DNA of 64,000 nucleotides. Origin: Blastochloris tepida. GTDB taxonomy: Bacteria; Pseudomonadota; Alphaproteobacteria; Rhizobiales; Xanthobacteraceae. A model generated the notes under the pieces. It was not told the origin of the DNA, did not search any database, and was given only the letters and a program-made list of their open reading frames with translations. Location: positions 670,001-734,000 of the forward strand of contig NZ_AP018907.1 in NCBI RefSeq assembly GCF_003966715.1, written 5' to 3'. Shown here one piece after another: positions 1 through 8,819 of the stretch; positions within the stretch are counted from its first letter, which is position 1, and the number at the start of each line of letters is the position of its first letter. Position numbers and translations under genes: made by a program.

Positions 1-74
1 AGGGGTGTCTCTTCAGGCGTGCGAACGTACGTACCCCTCACCCGGCTCGACCTCGCTGACGCTCGGTCTCGCCA

Positions 75-133
75 CCCTCTCCCGCAAGCGCGCGCGCCCG
101 GGCGCGCGCAAGCGCGGCCCGGGTGGGAGAGGG
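75..133. repeat. GC-rich inverted repeat downstream of the transglutaminase gene
   Basis: The nine bases CCCTCTCCC at 75-83 are mirrored by GGGAGAGGG at 125-133. Between them lies a perfect 20-base GC palindrome at 90-109, centred on CCCGGG. The structure sits about 50 bases beyond the stop of the leftward transglutaminase gene, so it could end that transcript. There is no T-run, and it looks more like a dispersed intergenic palindrome. The 15 bases at 51-65 just to its left recur at 35431-35445. Confidence 0.5.
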
Positions 134-186
134 AAGAAAGCGGCGATCAATCGGGAAACCTGCGAGCCGATCCCGCGAGAAGCCAG

Positions 187-1038
187 TCAGCTCTGGCTCT
201 GCCGCTGCATCTGGCTCTGGGCCGACATCGGCGACTGGCCGACATGGACCTCGACGGTGAGGCTTTCGCCCGCGCCGCCGCGGCGACTGCCGCGCACCGG
301 GGCGGCGCCGAGATAGTCGAGCCCCATGGCGACGCGGACGTGGGCGTCGGTGATGCAGATGCCGTTGGTGGCGTCGAAGCCGATCCAGCCGAGATCGGGC
401 ACGAACGCCTCGGCCCAGGCGTGGCTGGCCTCCGCCTCATCTCCGTCGCTGCCGCTGAAATAGTAGCCGCCGATATAGCGCGTCGGGATGCCGAGCCGGC
501 GGGCGGTGGCAATGAAGATGTGGGTGATGTCCTGGCAGACGCCACGCTTCAGCGCGAAGGCCTCGGCGGCGGTGGTCGCCGCGTGGGTGGGGTCGCGGTC
601 ATAGACCATGTCGTCGTTCAGCCGGGTGAGCAGCGCGTGCAGCCGGCTGAGGGGGGCGGGCTCGCTGCTGCCGGCGATGTCGAGCGCGAACGCCTCGATG
701 GCCGGGTCGGCGCGGGTGAGGTCGGTTTCGCGCAGGAACAGCGACACCGGCAGCCGCTCCACCGTGCCGCGCACCACGCCGTTGGTGTCCTCGGTCTCGA
801 CTTCGCCGGCGACCAGCACGTTGAGCTGGTCGATATGGCCATGCACCGAGAAGGTGTCGGTCAGATTGCCGAAGGCGTCCTCGTGGCGCTCCAGCCGGCA
901 GTCGGCCGAAACCTCGACGCGCCAGTCCACGACATATTGGCCGTTATGGTTGCGCGGTGCCAGACGCAGGATCTGAATCAGCCCATTGACCGGCTGCTCG
1001 TAGCGGTAGCGGGTTTCGTGGCTGATGCAGATTCGCAT
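187..1038 (-). CDS. Transglutaminase-like family protein
   Basis: This 283-residue protein has the transglutaminase-like (papain-fold) core. The catalytic cysteine is in GVCQD (about residue 168), the histidine in SHAWAE (about 208) and the aspartate in GFDATNG (about 222). The N-terminal third, starting MRICISHETRYRYEQPV, matches the beta-rich domain that precedes the core in this bacterial family. No signal peptide is visible, so it is probably cytosolic. It is the last gene of a three-gene leftward operon behind the alpha-E and ATP-grasp genes, with a 29-base gap to its neighbour. The trio is widely conserved and is thought to make or process a peptide-like product, which is unknown. The tail is Gln/Ser-rich and probably disordered. 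Confidence 0.88.
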   Translation of the reverse strand: MRICISHETRYRYEQPVNGLIQILRLAPRNHNGQYVVDWRVEVSADCRLERHEDAFGNLTDTFSVHGHIDQLNVLVAGEVETEDTNGVVRGTVERLPVSLFLRETDLTRADPAIEAFALDIAGSSEPAPLSRLHALLTRLNDDMVYDRDPTHAATTAAEAFALKRGVCQDITHIFIATARRLGIPTRYIGGYYFSGSDGDEAEASHAWAEAFVPDLGWIGFDATNGICITDAHVRVAMGLDYLGAAPVRGSRRGGAGESLTVEVHVGQSPMSAQSQMQRQSQS

Positions 1039-1067
1039 GTCGGCGCGCCGGATGGATCAGCAGACTA

Positions 1068-2009
1068 TCACACGAGATACTGTTCGGTCACTTCGCTGCC
1101 GAGCCGATGATTGTCGGCGAGGAAGCCGGTGATGAACTCGTGCAGGCCGGTGCCGAAGATGGTCTCCATGCGGGCGTTCTGCAGCCGGGCGCGCATGGCG
1201 CGGGCGTGGCGCTGGGCCGAGCCCTGGCGGCCATACTGCTGGGCCAGCATGTCGAGATAGCGGGTGATGTTCTCGTAGCAGCTCGCCAGCGAGCGCGGCA
1301 TCTGCTCGTTGAGGATGAGGAAGTCGGCGACCAGCCAGGGCTTGACGCTCTGATTGTAGACCCAGTGGAACGAAGTGACGGCGGAGACCGCGCGCAGCAC
1401 GCTGGTCCACTGGTAGTAGTCGAGCGCGCCGCCGACATGCGACTGGTCGGGCAGCAGCAGGTGGTATTTCACGTCGAGGATGCGCGCGGTGTTGTCGGCG
1501 CGCTCGATATAGTGGCCGAGCCGCTCGAACCAGTAGGAGTCGCGGCGCAGCATGGTGCGCGAGGCCGAGCCGTCGAACAGCAGCGAGGCTTCCTTGACCT
1601 TGTTGAGGAAGCGGGTGACCTCGTCGCGGTCGAGCTTGCGACGGTTGAGCTTCTTCAGCTCCAGCCACACGTCGTTGACCGCCTCCCACATCTCGATGGT
1701 CAGCGCGGTGCGCACCGCGCGCGCATTGGCGCGGGCGGTCTCCAGACAGCTCACGATCGAGGACGGGTTCTCCGGCGAGAAGGCGAGGAACTCGGTGACG
1801 GTGCGCTCGGTGGCCTCGCGATAGTGCTTGTGGAAGGAATCGGCGCAGCCGGTGGTGGCGAGCGCCGATTCCCACTCGTTGGAGGAGCCGCCATAGGAGG
1901 TGGGCAGCGAGGCCATGCGCTGGGCGACCTCGATGGTGCGGGCGACGAACTCGGCTCGCTCGACGTAGCGGGCCAGCCAGTAAAGATTGTCAGCGGTGCG
2001 CGACAGCAT
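1068..2009 (-). CDS. Alpha-E domain-containing protein
   Basis: This 313-residue, mostly helical soluble protein opens with MLSRTADNLYWLARYVERAE, the signature start of the alpha-E family. Repeated helices carry conserved acidic and arginine positions such as WERLGHYIERADNTAR-like segments (here WFERLGHYIERADNTAR, about residues 160-176). Its biochemical role is unknown. It almost always sits between a circularly permuted ATP-grasp gene and a transglutaminase-like gene, as here, with 33 bases on one side and 29 on the other, so it is probably co-transcribed and acts in the same pathway. The start is supported by the family-typical first residues. Confidence 0.88.
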   Translation of the reverse strand: MLSRTADNLYWLARYVERAEFVARTIEVAQRMASLPTSYGGSSNEWESALATTGCADSFHKHYREATERTVTEFLAFSPENPSSIVSCLETARANARAVRTALTIEMWEAVNDVWLELKKLNRRKLDRDEVTRFLNKVKEASLLFDGSASRTMLRRDSYWFERLGHYIERADNTARILDVKYHLLLPDQSHVGGALDYYQWTSVLRAVSAVTSFHWVYNQSVKPWLVADFLILNEQMPRSLASCYENITRYLDMLAQQYGRQGSAQRHARAMRARLQNARMETIFGTGLHEFITGFLADNHRLGSEVTEQYLV

Positions 2010-2042
2010 GAGCGTGGCCAGAGGACAGACGGTGGAACGAAA

Positions 2043-3458
2043 TCATGCGCTGAGCACCCAGGTGTCCTTGGTGCCGCCGCCCTGCGAGGAATTGACCACC
2101 AGCGAGCCGGCCTGCAGCGCCACGCGGGTGAGCCCGCCCGGCACGATGCGCACGCCATTGCGTCCCTGCAGGACGTAGGGCCGCAGATCGACATGGCGCG
2201 GCGCGATGCCGTCCTCGACCATGCACGGCGTGGTGGACAGCGCCAGGGTCGGCTGGGCGATGAAGCTGGTGGGATCGTGCTTCAGCTTGGCGCGGAAGGT
2301 CTCGATCTCCTCCTTGCAGGCCTTCGGGCCGATCAGCATGCCGTAGCCGCCCGAGCCGTGCGTCTCCTTGACCACCAGATCGTCGAGATGGTCGAGCACA
2401 TAGGCGAGCGCGTCGGGCTCGCGGCAGCGCCAGGTCGGCACGTTCTTCAGGATCGGTTCTTCGCCAAGGAAGAAGCGGATGATGTCCGGCATGTAGGAAT
2501 AGACCGCCTTGTCGTCGGCAACCCCGGTGCCGACGGCATTGGCGAGCGTGACGTTGCCGGCCCGGTAGGCGCCGAGCAGGCCCGGCACGCCGAGCACCGA
2601 ATCCGGACGGAAGGCGAGGGGATCGAGGAAGTCGTCGTCGACGCGGCGGTAGATCACATCGACGCGCTGCGGCCCCTCGGTGGTGCGCATGTAGACGATG
2701 TTGTTCTCGATGAACAGGTCGCGCCCCTCGACCAGCTCGATGCCGAGCTTGTCGGCCAGGAACGAGTGCTCGTAATAGGCCGAGTTGAAGAGGCCCGGCG
2801 TCAGCAGCACGCAGGTCGGGTCGGCGGCCGCGGTTGACGGCGCGACCGATTTCAGCGTCGCCAAGAGTTCGTCCGGATAGTTCTCGACCGGCGCCACCCG
2901 GTGGGTGGCGAACAGTTCGGGGAACAGCCGGATCATGATCTCGCGGTTCTCCAGCATGTAGGATACGCCGGAGGGAGTGCGGGCATTGTCTTCCAGCACG
3001 TAGAAGGTCTCGGGGTCGATCCGCACCACGTCGATGCCGGCGATGTGGACCCAGATGTCGTGCGGCACGCGCTGGCCGTTCATCTCCGGCCGGAACACCG
3101 GGTTCTGGAAGATCAGCTCCTCCGGCACGATGCCGGCGCGCATCACCTCGCGCCGGGAATAGATGTCCTGGATGTAGAGGTTGAGCGCGCGCACGCGCTG
3201 CTCCAGCCCTTTCGAAAGCTGGGCCCACTCCTCGTTGGCGATGATGCGCGGCACAATATCGAACGGGATCAGCCGCTCGGTCGATTCCGCATCGCCATAG
3301 ACCGCGAAGGTGATGCCGATGCGGCGGAACAGGAATTCCGCCTCGCGCCGCCGCTCCTCCAGGAGGGCGCGCGGCACCGCGGCAAGCCATTCGGCCAACT
3401 GCCTGTAGCCGGGGCGGACCTGGCCGTTCATGCCCCGCATTTCATCGAAGGCCGTCAT
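2043..3458 (-). CDS. Circularly permuted ATP-grasp type 2 family protein
   Basis: I start this 471-residue protein at ATG 3458 (MTAFDEMRGMNG), which follows an AAAGG ribosome site about eight bases upstream. A GTG at 3494 would add 12 residues and looks less likely. Family features include the glutamate/aspartate-rich nucleotide site VLEDNARTPSGVSY (about 155-168), LTPGLFNSAYYEH and VVKETHGSGGYGM (about 360). ATP-grasp enzymes join an amino group to an acylphosphate, so this protein probably forms an amide or peptide bond on an unknown substrate. It is the promoter-proximal gene of the triad with the alpha-E and transglutaminase-like genes. The divergent gene at 3711 shares its upstream region. 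Confidence 0.88.
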   Translation of the reverse strand: MTAFDEMRGMNGQVRPGYRQLAEWLAAVPRALLEERRREAEFLFRRIGITFAVYGDAESTERLIPFDIVPRIIANEEWAQLSKGLEQRVRALNLYIQDIYSRREVMRAGIVPEELIFQNPVFRPEMNGQRVPHDIWVHIAGIDVVRIDPETFYVLEDNARTPSGVSYMLENREIMIRLFPELFATHRVAPVENYPDELLATLKSVAPSTAAADPTCVLLTPGLFNSAYYEHSFLADKLGIELVEGRDLFIENNIVYMRTTEGPQRVDVIYRRVDDDFLDPLAFRPDSVLGVPGLLGAYRAGNVTLANAVGTGVADDKAVYSYMPDIIRFFLGEEPILKNVPTWRCREPDALAYVLDHLDDLVVKETHGSGGYGMLIGPKACKEEIETFRAKLKHDPTSFIAQPTLALSTTPCMVEDGIAPRHVDLRPYVLQGRNGVRIVPGGLTRVALQAGSLVVNSSQGGGTKDTWVLSA

Positions 3459-3710
3459 CGGTCGCCTTTCCGCTGGCGCATTCGCGCCTGACACAACCTT
3501 AGACGCAAATTCCGGGCCGATGGAAGAGGTAATGCTGCATTGTGCGGCAATTCCAGAACGCCGATCATCTCTGCCTAAATTTTACGCAATCAACCGCGCG
3601 ACCGCCTGCCGGACGGGCGTTGCCCGGCCGGCGACTGATTCCGGCGACGATCGTATGGGATCCCGCCGGAAATCGGTCTACAGGCTTTTCGTCCGCTGGG
3701 GGAGCGCGCC

Positions 3711-4460
3711 ATGGCCGAACCGAAATCCGTCACCGCCGCCGTGCTGGTCATCGGCGACGAGATCCTGTCCGGCCGCACCAAGGACCGCAATATCGGCCAC
3801 CTCGCCGAGCGCCTGACCGGCATCGGCATCGACCTCAAGGAGGTGCGCGTCGTCAGCGACGACGAGGCGGCGATCGTCGAGGCGGTGAACGCGCTGCGCG
3901 CCCGCTACACCTATGTGTTCACCACCGGCGGCATCGGCCCCACCCACGACGACATCACCGCCGATTCGATCGCCAAGGCGTTCGGCGTGGCGATCGGCAT
4001 CGACCCGCGCGCCAAGGCGCTGATGATGGAGCGCTTCGCCGAGGCCGACCTCAACGAGGCGCGCCTGCGCATGGCGCGCATTCCGGCCGGGGCGAACCTG
4101 ATCACCAACCGCATCTCCAAGGCGCCCGGCTTCTGGATCGGCAATGTCATCGTCATGGCCGGCGTGCCGTCGATCATGCAGGCGATGCTGGAGGAGGTGA
4201 TCCCCAAGCTCGAGACCGGCCTGCCGATGCTGTCGGAGACGGTGCGCGCCGATCTGCGCGAGGGCGATATCGGCACCGAGCTGGCGGCGGTGGCCAAGGC
4301 ACACCCCGAGGTGACGATCGGCAGCTATCCGTTCCTCGACGAACTGGGCCTGCCGAACACCAATCTGGTGGTGCGGGCGCGCGACGCGGAAAAGCTCACC
4401 GCGGCCCGCGCCGCGGTGGAGACGATGCTGGCCGCGGTGCGGGCAAGACTTGGTCGCTGA
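3711..4460 (+). CDS. CinA/MoCF-domain competence/damage-inducible-like protein
   Basis: This 249-residue protein consists of the molybdopterin-binding (MoCF) fold found at the N-terminus of CinA. Key motifs are VLVIGDEILSGRTKDRN (11-27) and FTTGGIGPTHDD (about 66-77), the substrate-binding loops of the fold. The C-terminal nicotinamide-nucleotide amidase domain of full CinA is absent, so this is the short stand-alone type common in alphaproteobacteria. Its substrate is not established; a nucleotide or pterin pyrophosphate is plausible. The start ATG follows a GGGGAG ribosome site. It is monocistronic and divergent from the ATP-grasp operon. Confidence 0.85.
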   Translation: MAEPKSVTAAVLVIGDEILSGRTKDRNIGHLAERLTGIGIDLKEVRVVSDDEAAIVEAVNALRARYTYVFTTGGIGPTHDDITADSIAKAFGVAIGIDPRAKALMMERFAEADLNEARLRMARIPAGANLITNRISKAPGFWIGNVIVMAGVPSIMQAMLEEVIPKLETGLPMLSETVRADLREGDIGTELAAVAKAHPEVTIGSYPFLDELGLPNTNLVVRARDAEKLTAARAAVETMLAAVRARLGR

Positions 4461-4470
4461 AGACTCGGTC

Positions 4471-4513
4471 GGTGAGCTTTGGCCGGTGAGCTTTGGCCGG
4501 TGAGGGCTCGGCC
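4471..4513 (+). repeat. Tandem 14-base repeat after the CinA-like gene
   Basis: The unit GGTGAGCTTTGGCC occurs twice perfectly (4471-4484, 4485-4498), followed by a degenerate copy GGTGAGGGCTCGGCC (4499-4513). It lies in the short gap between two converging genes. It is a slippage-type minisatellite with no visible function. Confidence 0.75.
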
Positions 4514-4539
4514 GGTGGAGGAGCGGGCGGCGAGGCGGA

Positions 4540-4857
4540 TCACGCCGCCCGGGACGTGACCTTGGCCGCGATCTTGGCAGCGGCGTCCGCAGCCGCCTTG
4601 GGGGCGTCGGCAGTGCGGGCCTGCTGCTGGTCGAAGCTCGCCTGCATGCCGATCCAGAATTCGGTGGACGTGCCGAAATAGCGGGCCAGACGCAGCGCCG
4701 TATTGGGCGACACCGCACGCCGGCCGCTGACGATCTCGCTCAGGCGCACGCGGGGAATGCCCAGAACCTTGGCGAGCGCATGCTCGCTCATGTTCAGCGG
4801 CTTGAGGAAATCCTTGCGCAGGACCTCGCCGGGGTGGGGCGATGCGAAATCGGCCAT
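4540..4857 (-). CDS. HigA-family antitoxin-like helix-turn-helix protein (orphan)
   Basis: This 105-residue protein opens with MADFASPHPGEVLRKDFLKP, the hallmark of the HigA/VapI family. An Xre helix-turn-helix follows (about 18-65, including LAKVLGIPRVRLSEIVSGRR), then the SPNTALRLARYFGTSTEFWI segment. The start is ATG 4857 behind AAGGA at a seven-base distance. HigA normally lies beside the toxin gene higB. No HigB-like frame was recognisable on either side, so this is either an orphan antitoxin or a plain transcription regulator. The C-terminal 25 residues are Ala/Lys-rich and low complexity. Confidence 0.8.
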   Translation of the reverse strand: MADFASPHPGEVLRKDFLKPLNMSEHALAKVLGIPRVRLSEIVSGRRAVSPNTALRLARYFGTSTEFWIGMQASFDQQQARTADAPKAAADAAAKIAAKVTSRAA

Positions 4858-5098
4858 TTCTTCATCCTTGGCGCATTCCTCGCAGGACCGGGGACCAGTT
4901 CTGCGAATGAGATGCAACAAAACCGGAATCAGGCGTGTCAGGTCTCATACAGGTCCAGGGTGATCATATTGTGTTCCCCGGATCACAGGCGCCAAAAATC
5001 GGCAGTTTCGAGTGAGAGTTTCAGCTATCAAGGTACCGCGCGCCAGTCTGATCAAGGCCGAGCCCGACCAAGCGCGATGCGGCCGGTTGTCCCAGCCC

Positions 5099-5263
5099 TT
5101 ACCGCACGCTGGCGGTTGCGACCTCTGTCAGGTGGGCGGTCCGGTGCAGCGTGGCCGACACCACGCGGGCCTGGTCGTGCACGGCCAGGGCGACAACGGC
5201 GGACAGCACGGCGAGCTGCAGGGCGAGGGCAAGGGTGAGCGTGGTCCAGAATGCGCGAGCCAT
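5099..5263 (-). CDS. Possible small single-span membrane protein
   Basis: A 54-codon frame begins at ATG 5263, preceded by AGGA eight bases upstream. It starts MARAFWTTLTLALALQLAVL and continues with a hydrophobic stretch to about residue 28, which would form one membrane helix or a signal anchor. A short polar tail ending TASVR follows. The rest of the 4858-5563 gap shows no other convincing gene. I do not recognise a family. A coding function is inferred only from the hydrophobic pattern and ribosome site. Confidence 0.35.
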   Translation of the reverse strand: MARAFWTTLTLALALQLAVLSAVVALAVHDQARVVSATLHRTAHLTEVATASVR

Positions 5264-5414
5264 GACGCCGTCCTGTGCCGATTGTCCGGGTCCGCCCCTG
5301 GCGGTGCCCGACGTTCTACAGCCGATGGAACCTGAATGGACGGAACCCGCGGGTCTGGTCCACGGTATCTTCCTAGCGCAATCCGATTTCGGTCCGGTTG
5401 GCGTTTGATCGTCA

Positions 5415-5460
5415 AATCGCGTGACGCGATTGGCGCCCCGTTAACCCTGTTGCGGGGCGC
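5415..5460 (-). terminator. Two tandem hairpins beyond macB
   Basis: On the leftward transcript leaving macB, an 8-bp stem (CGGGGCGC with its complement, 5433-5440 and 5453-5460, 12-base loop) comes first. A 7-bp stem follows (AATCGCG/CGCGATT, 5415-5421 and 5425-5431, loop TGA). No long T-run follows. They are plausible as a terminator or transcript stabiliser for the efflux operon. Confidence 0.4.
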
Positions 5461-5563
5461 GGGTTCCGGGCAAGCCGACCGGTTTTCGGCCGTTCCCTTG
5501 GGGATGCCGGAACTGGACTCGCCGATAAGGCATTGAATTGAAAATGACTTCTCGGAAACCGTC

Positions 5564-7555
5564 TCAATCGCGCGCCAGGGCCACCACCGGGTCGAGCAGC
5601 GAGGCGTTGTGCGCCGGCAGATAGCCGAAGATGACGCCGATCAGGGTCGAGCACACCACGGCGGCGATGATCGAGGCGGTCGAGTAGATCAAGGTGAACG
5701 GCGTCTCGATCATCGTGAACAGCACGCCGAAGCCGAGCGCCAGCGCGATGCCGAGCACGCCGCCGATCAGGCACACCAGCACCGCCTCGATCAGGAACTG
5801 CTGCAGGATGTCGCCGCGCCGCGCCCCCACCGCCATGCGCACGCCGATCTCGTTGACGCGTTCGGACACCGACACCAGCATGATGTTCATCACGCCGATG
5901 CCGCCCACCACCAGCGAGATCACCGCGATCGAGGCGATCAGCATCGCCAGGATTTCCGTGGTCTGGGTGATGGTCTGGCGGATGTCGTCGGTGTTGAGGA
6001 TGAAGAAGTCCTTGGTGCCGTGCCGCTGGGTGAGAAGCTGCGTCACCGCGGCGAGCGCGAGGTCGGTCGGCGTCTCGTCGTCGACCCGCACGGTGATCGA
6101 ACGCAGCGACGTGGTGCCTAGGAAGCGGGCCTGCACGGTGGTGTAGGGCAGATAGACGGAGGGGTTGGCGGATGAGCCGAAACCGCCTTGCTGCTTCTGC
6201 ACCAGACCGATGATGCGGCTCGGCACGTTGCCGACCAGGATGACCTCGCCGATCGGACTCTTGCCGGGATCGTTGGCGAACAGCGCGTCGCGGGCGGTCT
6301 CGTCGATCACCACGTCCTGGGCGAAGCGCTTGACGCTGTCGGCATCGAACAGCCGGCCGTCGAGGAGCTTGGTGCCCTTCACGTCGAAATAGCGGTCGCC
6401 GACGCCATTGACCATGCCGGTGGCCTCGGTCGAGCGGTAGCGCAGCGAGCGGGAGGTGGAAACCGTGGGGGTGACCGCCGCGACATAGGGCTGCTCGGCC
6501 AGCGCGTCGGCATCGGCCACCACCAGCGTGCGGATGCGGCCCGAGCGCGTGTCGCCGAAATTGAGGCCGGGGAACACTTCCAGCGTGTTGGTGCCGAGGC
6601 TGGAAATATTGGCCAGCACCTTCTGGCGCGAGCCTTCGCCGAGCGCCACCATGCACACCACCGCGGCGATGCCGATGACGATGCCGAGCATGGTGAGGAA
6701 GGTGCGCAGACCGTGGGCGCGCATGGCGAACAGCGCCATGCGGAACGCCTCGCGGAACCGGCCGACCGCCGCGCGCCAGGGCGCGGCCGGCGTGCCGGCG
6801 CCGCCGAGCCGCGGGGCCGCCGCCGGGCGTGCCGGCACCGTGTTTCGCCGGTCGGAGATGATCTCGCCGTCGCGCAGCTCGATGATGCGCTGGGCGCGGG
6901 CGGCGACCGAGGGATCGTGGGTGACGATGATCACCGTGGTACCCTCGGCGTTGAGCTCGTCGAGGATGCGCAGCATCTCCTCGCCGCTGCGGCTGTCGAG
7001 CGCGCCGGTGGGCTCGTCGGCGAGGACGATCTCGCCGCCATTCATCAAGGCGCGGGCGATCGACACGCGCTGCTGCTGGCCGCCGGACAGCTGGCCGGGA
7101 CGGTGATTGATGCGGTCGGCCATGCCGAGCCGGCCGAGCAGGCTCGCCGCCCGCGTCTGGCGCTCGGCGCGCGGCAGGCCGGCATAGACCGCCGGGATCT
7201 CGACATTGCCGAGCGCGGTCAGCTCCGACATCAGGTGATAGCGCTGGAAGATGAAGCCGAAATGCTCGCGCCGCAGCTCGGCGAGCTCGTCCGGGCCGAG
7301 CTGCGCGGTCTCGCGGCCGGCGATGCGGTAGCTGCCCGAGGTCGGCCGGTCGAGGCAGCCGAGGATGTTCATCAGCGTCGACTTGCCGGACCCCGAGGCG
7401 CCGACGATCGCCACCATCTCGCCGGCGGCGATGGTGAGGTCGACATCCTTCAGCGCGGCGATGGTGTCGTCGCCGGACTGGTATTCCCGCCGCAGTCCGC
7501 GGATCTCGATCAGCGGCGCATCCGGCGCGGGGCGCGGCGCGCCGGCCGGGGGCAT
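5564..7555 (-). CDS. macB: MacB-type macrolide/peptide efflux ABC transporter (ATPase-permease fusion)
   Basis: This 663-residue protein has an N-terminal ABC ATPase with Walker A GASGSGKST (52-60), signature LSGGQQQR and Walker B IVLADEPTGALDS. A linker leads to the MacB permease: one membrane helix near residue 285 (FLTMLGIVIGIAAVVCMVAL), a large periplasmic domain, and three C-terminal helices. Its partners are the periplasmic adaptor MacA just upstream and the outer-membrane NodT-type lipoprotein before it, which together form a tripartite pump. The start is uncertain: ATG 7555 is used, but a TTG about ten codons upstream has a better-placed GGTGGA site. The export substrate cannot be read from the sequence. 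Confidence 0.9.
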   Translation of the reverse strand: MPPAGAPRPAPDAPLIEIRGLRREYQSGDDTIAALKDVDLTIAAGEMVAIVGASGSGKSTLMNILGCLDRPTSGSYRIAGRETAQLGPDELAELRREHFGFIFQRYHLMSELTALGNVEIPAVYAGLPRAERQTRAASLLGRLGMADRINHRPGQLSGGQQQRVSIARALMNGGEIVLADEPTGALDSRSGEEMLRILDELNAEGTTVIIVTHDPSVAARAQRIIELRDGEIISDRRNTVPARPAAAPRLGGAGTPAAPWRAAVGRFREAFRMALFAMRAHGLRTFLTMLGIVIGIAAVVCMVALGEGSRQKVLANISSLGTNTLEVFPGLNFGDTRSGRIRTLVVADADALAEQPYVAAVTPTVSTSRSLRYRSTEATGMVNGVGDRYFDVKGTKLLDGRLFDADSVKRFAQDVVIDETARDALFANDPGKSPIGEVILVGNVPSRIIGLVQKQQGGFGSSANPSVYLPYTTVQARFLGTTSLRSITVRVDDETPTDLALAAVTQLLTQRHGTKDFFILNTDDIRQTITQTTEILAMLIASIAVISLVVGGIGVMNIMLVSVSERVNEIGVRMAVGARRGDILQQFLIEAVLVCLIGGVLGIALALGFGVLFTMIETPFTLIYSTASIIAAVVCSTLIGVIFGYLPAHNASLLDPVVALARD

Positions 7556-7607
7556 ATCGATGGCTGTCAGGGCGTCAACCAAGGCAAATCCACCCGCTGT
7601 GATCAGA

Positions 7608-8819
7608 TCAGAACGGCCGCGGCGGGCCGCGGAAGCTCGGCGCGCCGGCATCCGACTTGCGGCTGGTGACAACGCGCTCGCCCGCCTTGAGCCCGGCGCG
7701 GATCTCGGCGACCGACTTGTTGTCGAGCCCGACCTCGACCTCGCGCGTCGAGACGTTGCCGGCGTCGTCGACCACATCCACCGTGTAGCCGCGGCCGCTG
7801 CGGCGCAGCGCCGCCGAGGGAATGGTCAGCACGCCCTTGGCGTCGCCCAGCACGATGCGCACCTGCGCCGTCATATAGGTGCGAAGCCGCCCCTCCGGGT
7901 TCGGCACGTTGAACACGCCATAATAATAGATCGCCGAGGACGAGGTCGATGACGAGGATGAGGACGACGAGGCCGCCGATGTCGAGGTCGTGAAGCTCGA
8001 ATCCGACTTGATCGATTCCGGCGCCGGATCGATCGATTCCAGCGTGGCGTGGTAGCGCCGGTCCGGGTCGCCCAGGATGGTGAAATAGACCGGCTGGCCG
8101 GGCTTCACCCGCACAACGTCGGCCTCGGAGATCTCCACCTTGACCGTCATGGTGTCGATCTGGCCCAGCACCACCATGGTCGGCGCGGTCTGGGTGGCAT
8201 TCACGGTCTGGCCTTCCTGCGTCACGATCGACAGGACCGTGCCGTCGATCGGCGCGGTGACGCGGGTGTAGCCGAGATTGGCTCTCGCATCCTCCACCGC
8301 CACCTCGCCCGACAGGATCTGTGCCTCGAGCGCGGCGATCTGCGCCTCGGTCTGCTTGACCGTGGCCTGGGCGGTGTCGAAATCGGCGCGCGAGGTGGCG
8401 CGCTGGGCGAGCGTCTGCGTCTGGCGCTCCAGGGTGGCGCGGGCCAGCGCCAGGGTGGCGATCTTCTCCAGCCGCTGGGCGCGCAGATTCTGCAGCGACG
8501 CCTCGGCCTTGCGCAAAGCGTTCTGCTGGTTGACGGGGTCGATCTCGGCAATCAGGTCGCCCGCGGCGACCTTCTGGCCGAGCTTGACCTTCATCGACAC
8601 CACCCGGCCCGACGCTTGGGCGCCGACCGCGACCAGCTTGACCGGTTTCAGCGTGCCGCTGGCCAGCACAGTCTGCTCGATGTCGCCGATGGCCGCCCGC
8701 GCGGTCATCATCGCTTCGGTTGCCGTGGGCGTGCGGTAGGCGCGAAGCCCCCACACGGCGACACCGGCGATGACGAGCGCCGCGACCACGAGGCCGGCGC
8801 GTTTCCTGGCTTTTGTCAT
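7608..8819 (-). CDS. macA: MacA-type periplasmic adaptor protein
   Basis: This 403-residue membrane-fusion protein has an N-terminal signal anchor (GLVVAALVIAGVAVWGL, about 9-25), a biotinyl-lipoyl-like half motif, a long alpha-hairpin rich in Ala/Gln/Glu (about 95-165) and beta-barrel domains. It would bridge MacB to the outer-membrane NodT lipoprotein. Its ATG overlaps the stop of the preceding gene by four bases (ATGA), showing translational coupling. An unusual serine-rich run, mainly SAASSSSSSSSTSSSA, sits near residues 275-300 in the barrel region and is followed by IYYYGVF. Such Ser-rich loops occur in some rhizobial MacA proteins, but this one is a low-complexity expansion. Confidence 0.9.
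   Translation of the reverse strand: MTKARKRAGLVVAALVIAGVAVWGLRAYRTPTATEAMMTARAAIGDIEQTVLASGTLKPVKLVAVGAQASGRVVSMKVKLGQKVAAGDLIAEIDPVNQQNALRKAEASLQNLRAQRLEKIATLALARATLERQTQTLAQRATSRADFDTAQATVKQTEAQIAALEAQILSGEVAVEDARANLGYTRVTAPIDGTVLSIVTQEGQTVNATQTAPTMVVLGQIDTMTVKVEISEADVVRVKPGQPVYFTILGDPDRRYHATLESIDPAPESIKSDSSFTTSTSAASSSSSSSSTSSSAIYYYGVFNVPNPEGRLRTYMTAQVRIVLGDAKGVLTIPSAALRRSGRGYTVDVVDDAGNVSTREVEVGLDNKSVAEIRAGLKAGERVVTSRKSDAGAPSFRGPPRPF

Noticed and set aside
19-1110. Long rightward open frame (363 codons) opposite the transglutaminase gene
   Set aside because: Shadow of a real leftward gene in GC-rich DNA; its translation is Arg/Gly/Ala-rich with no recognisable family.
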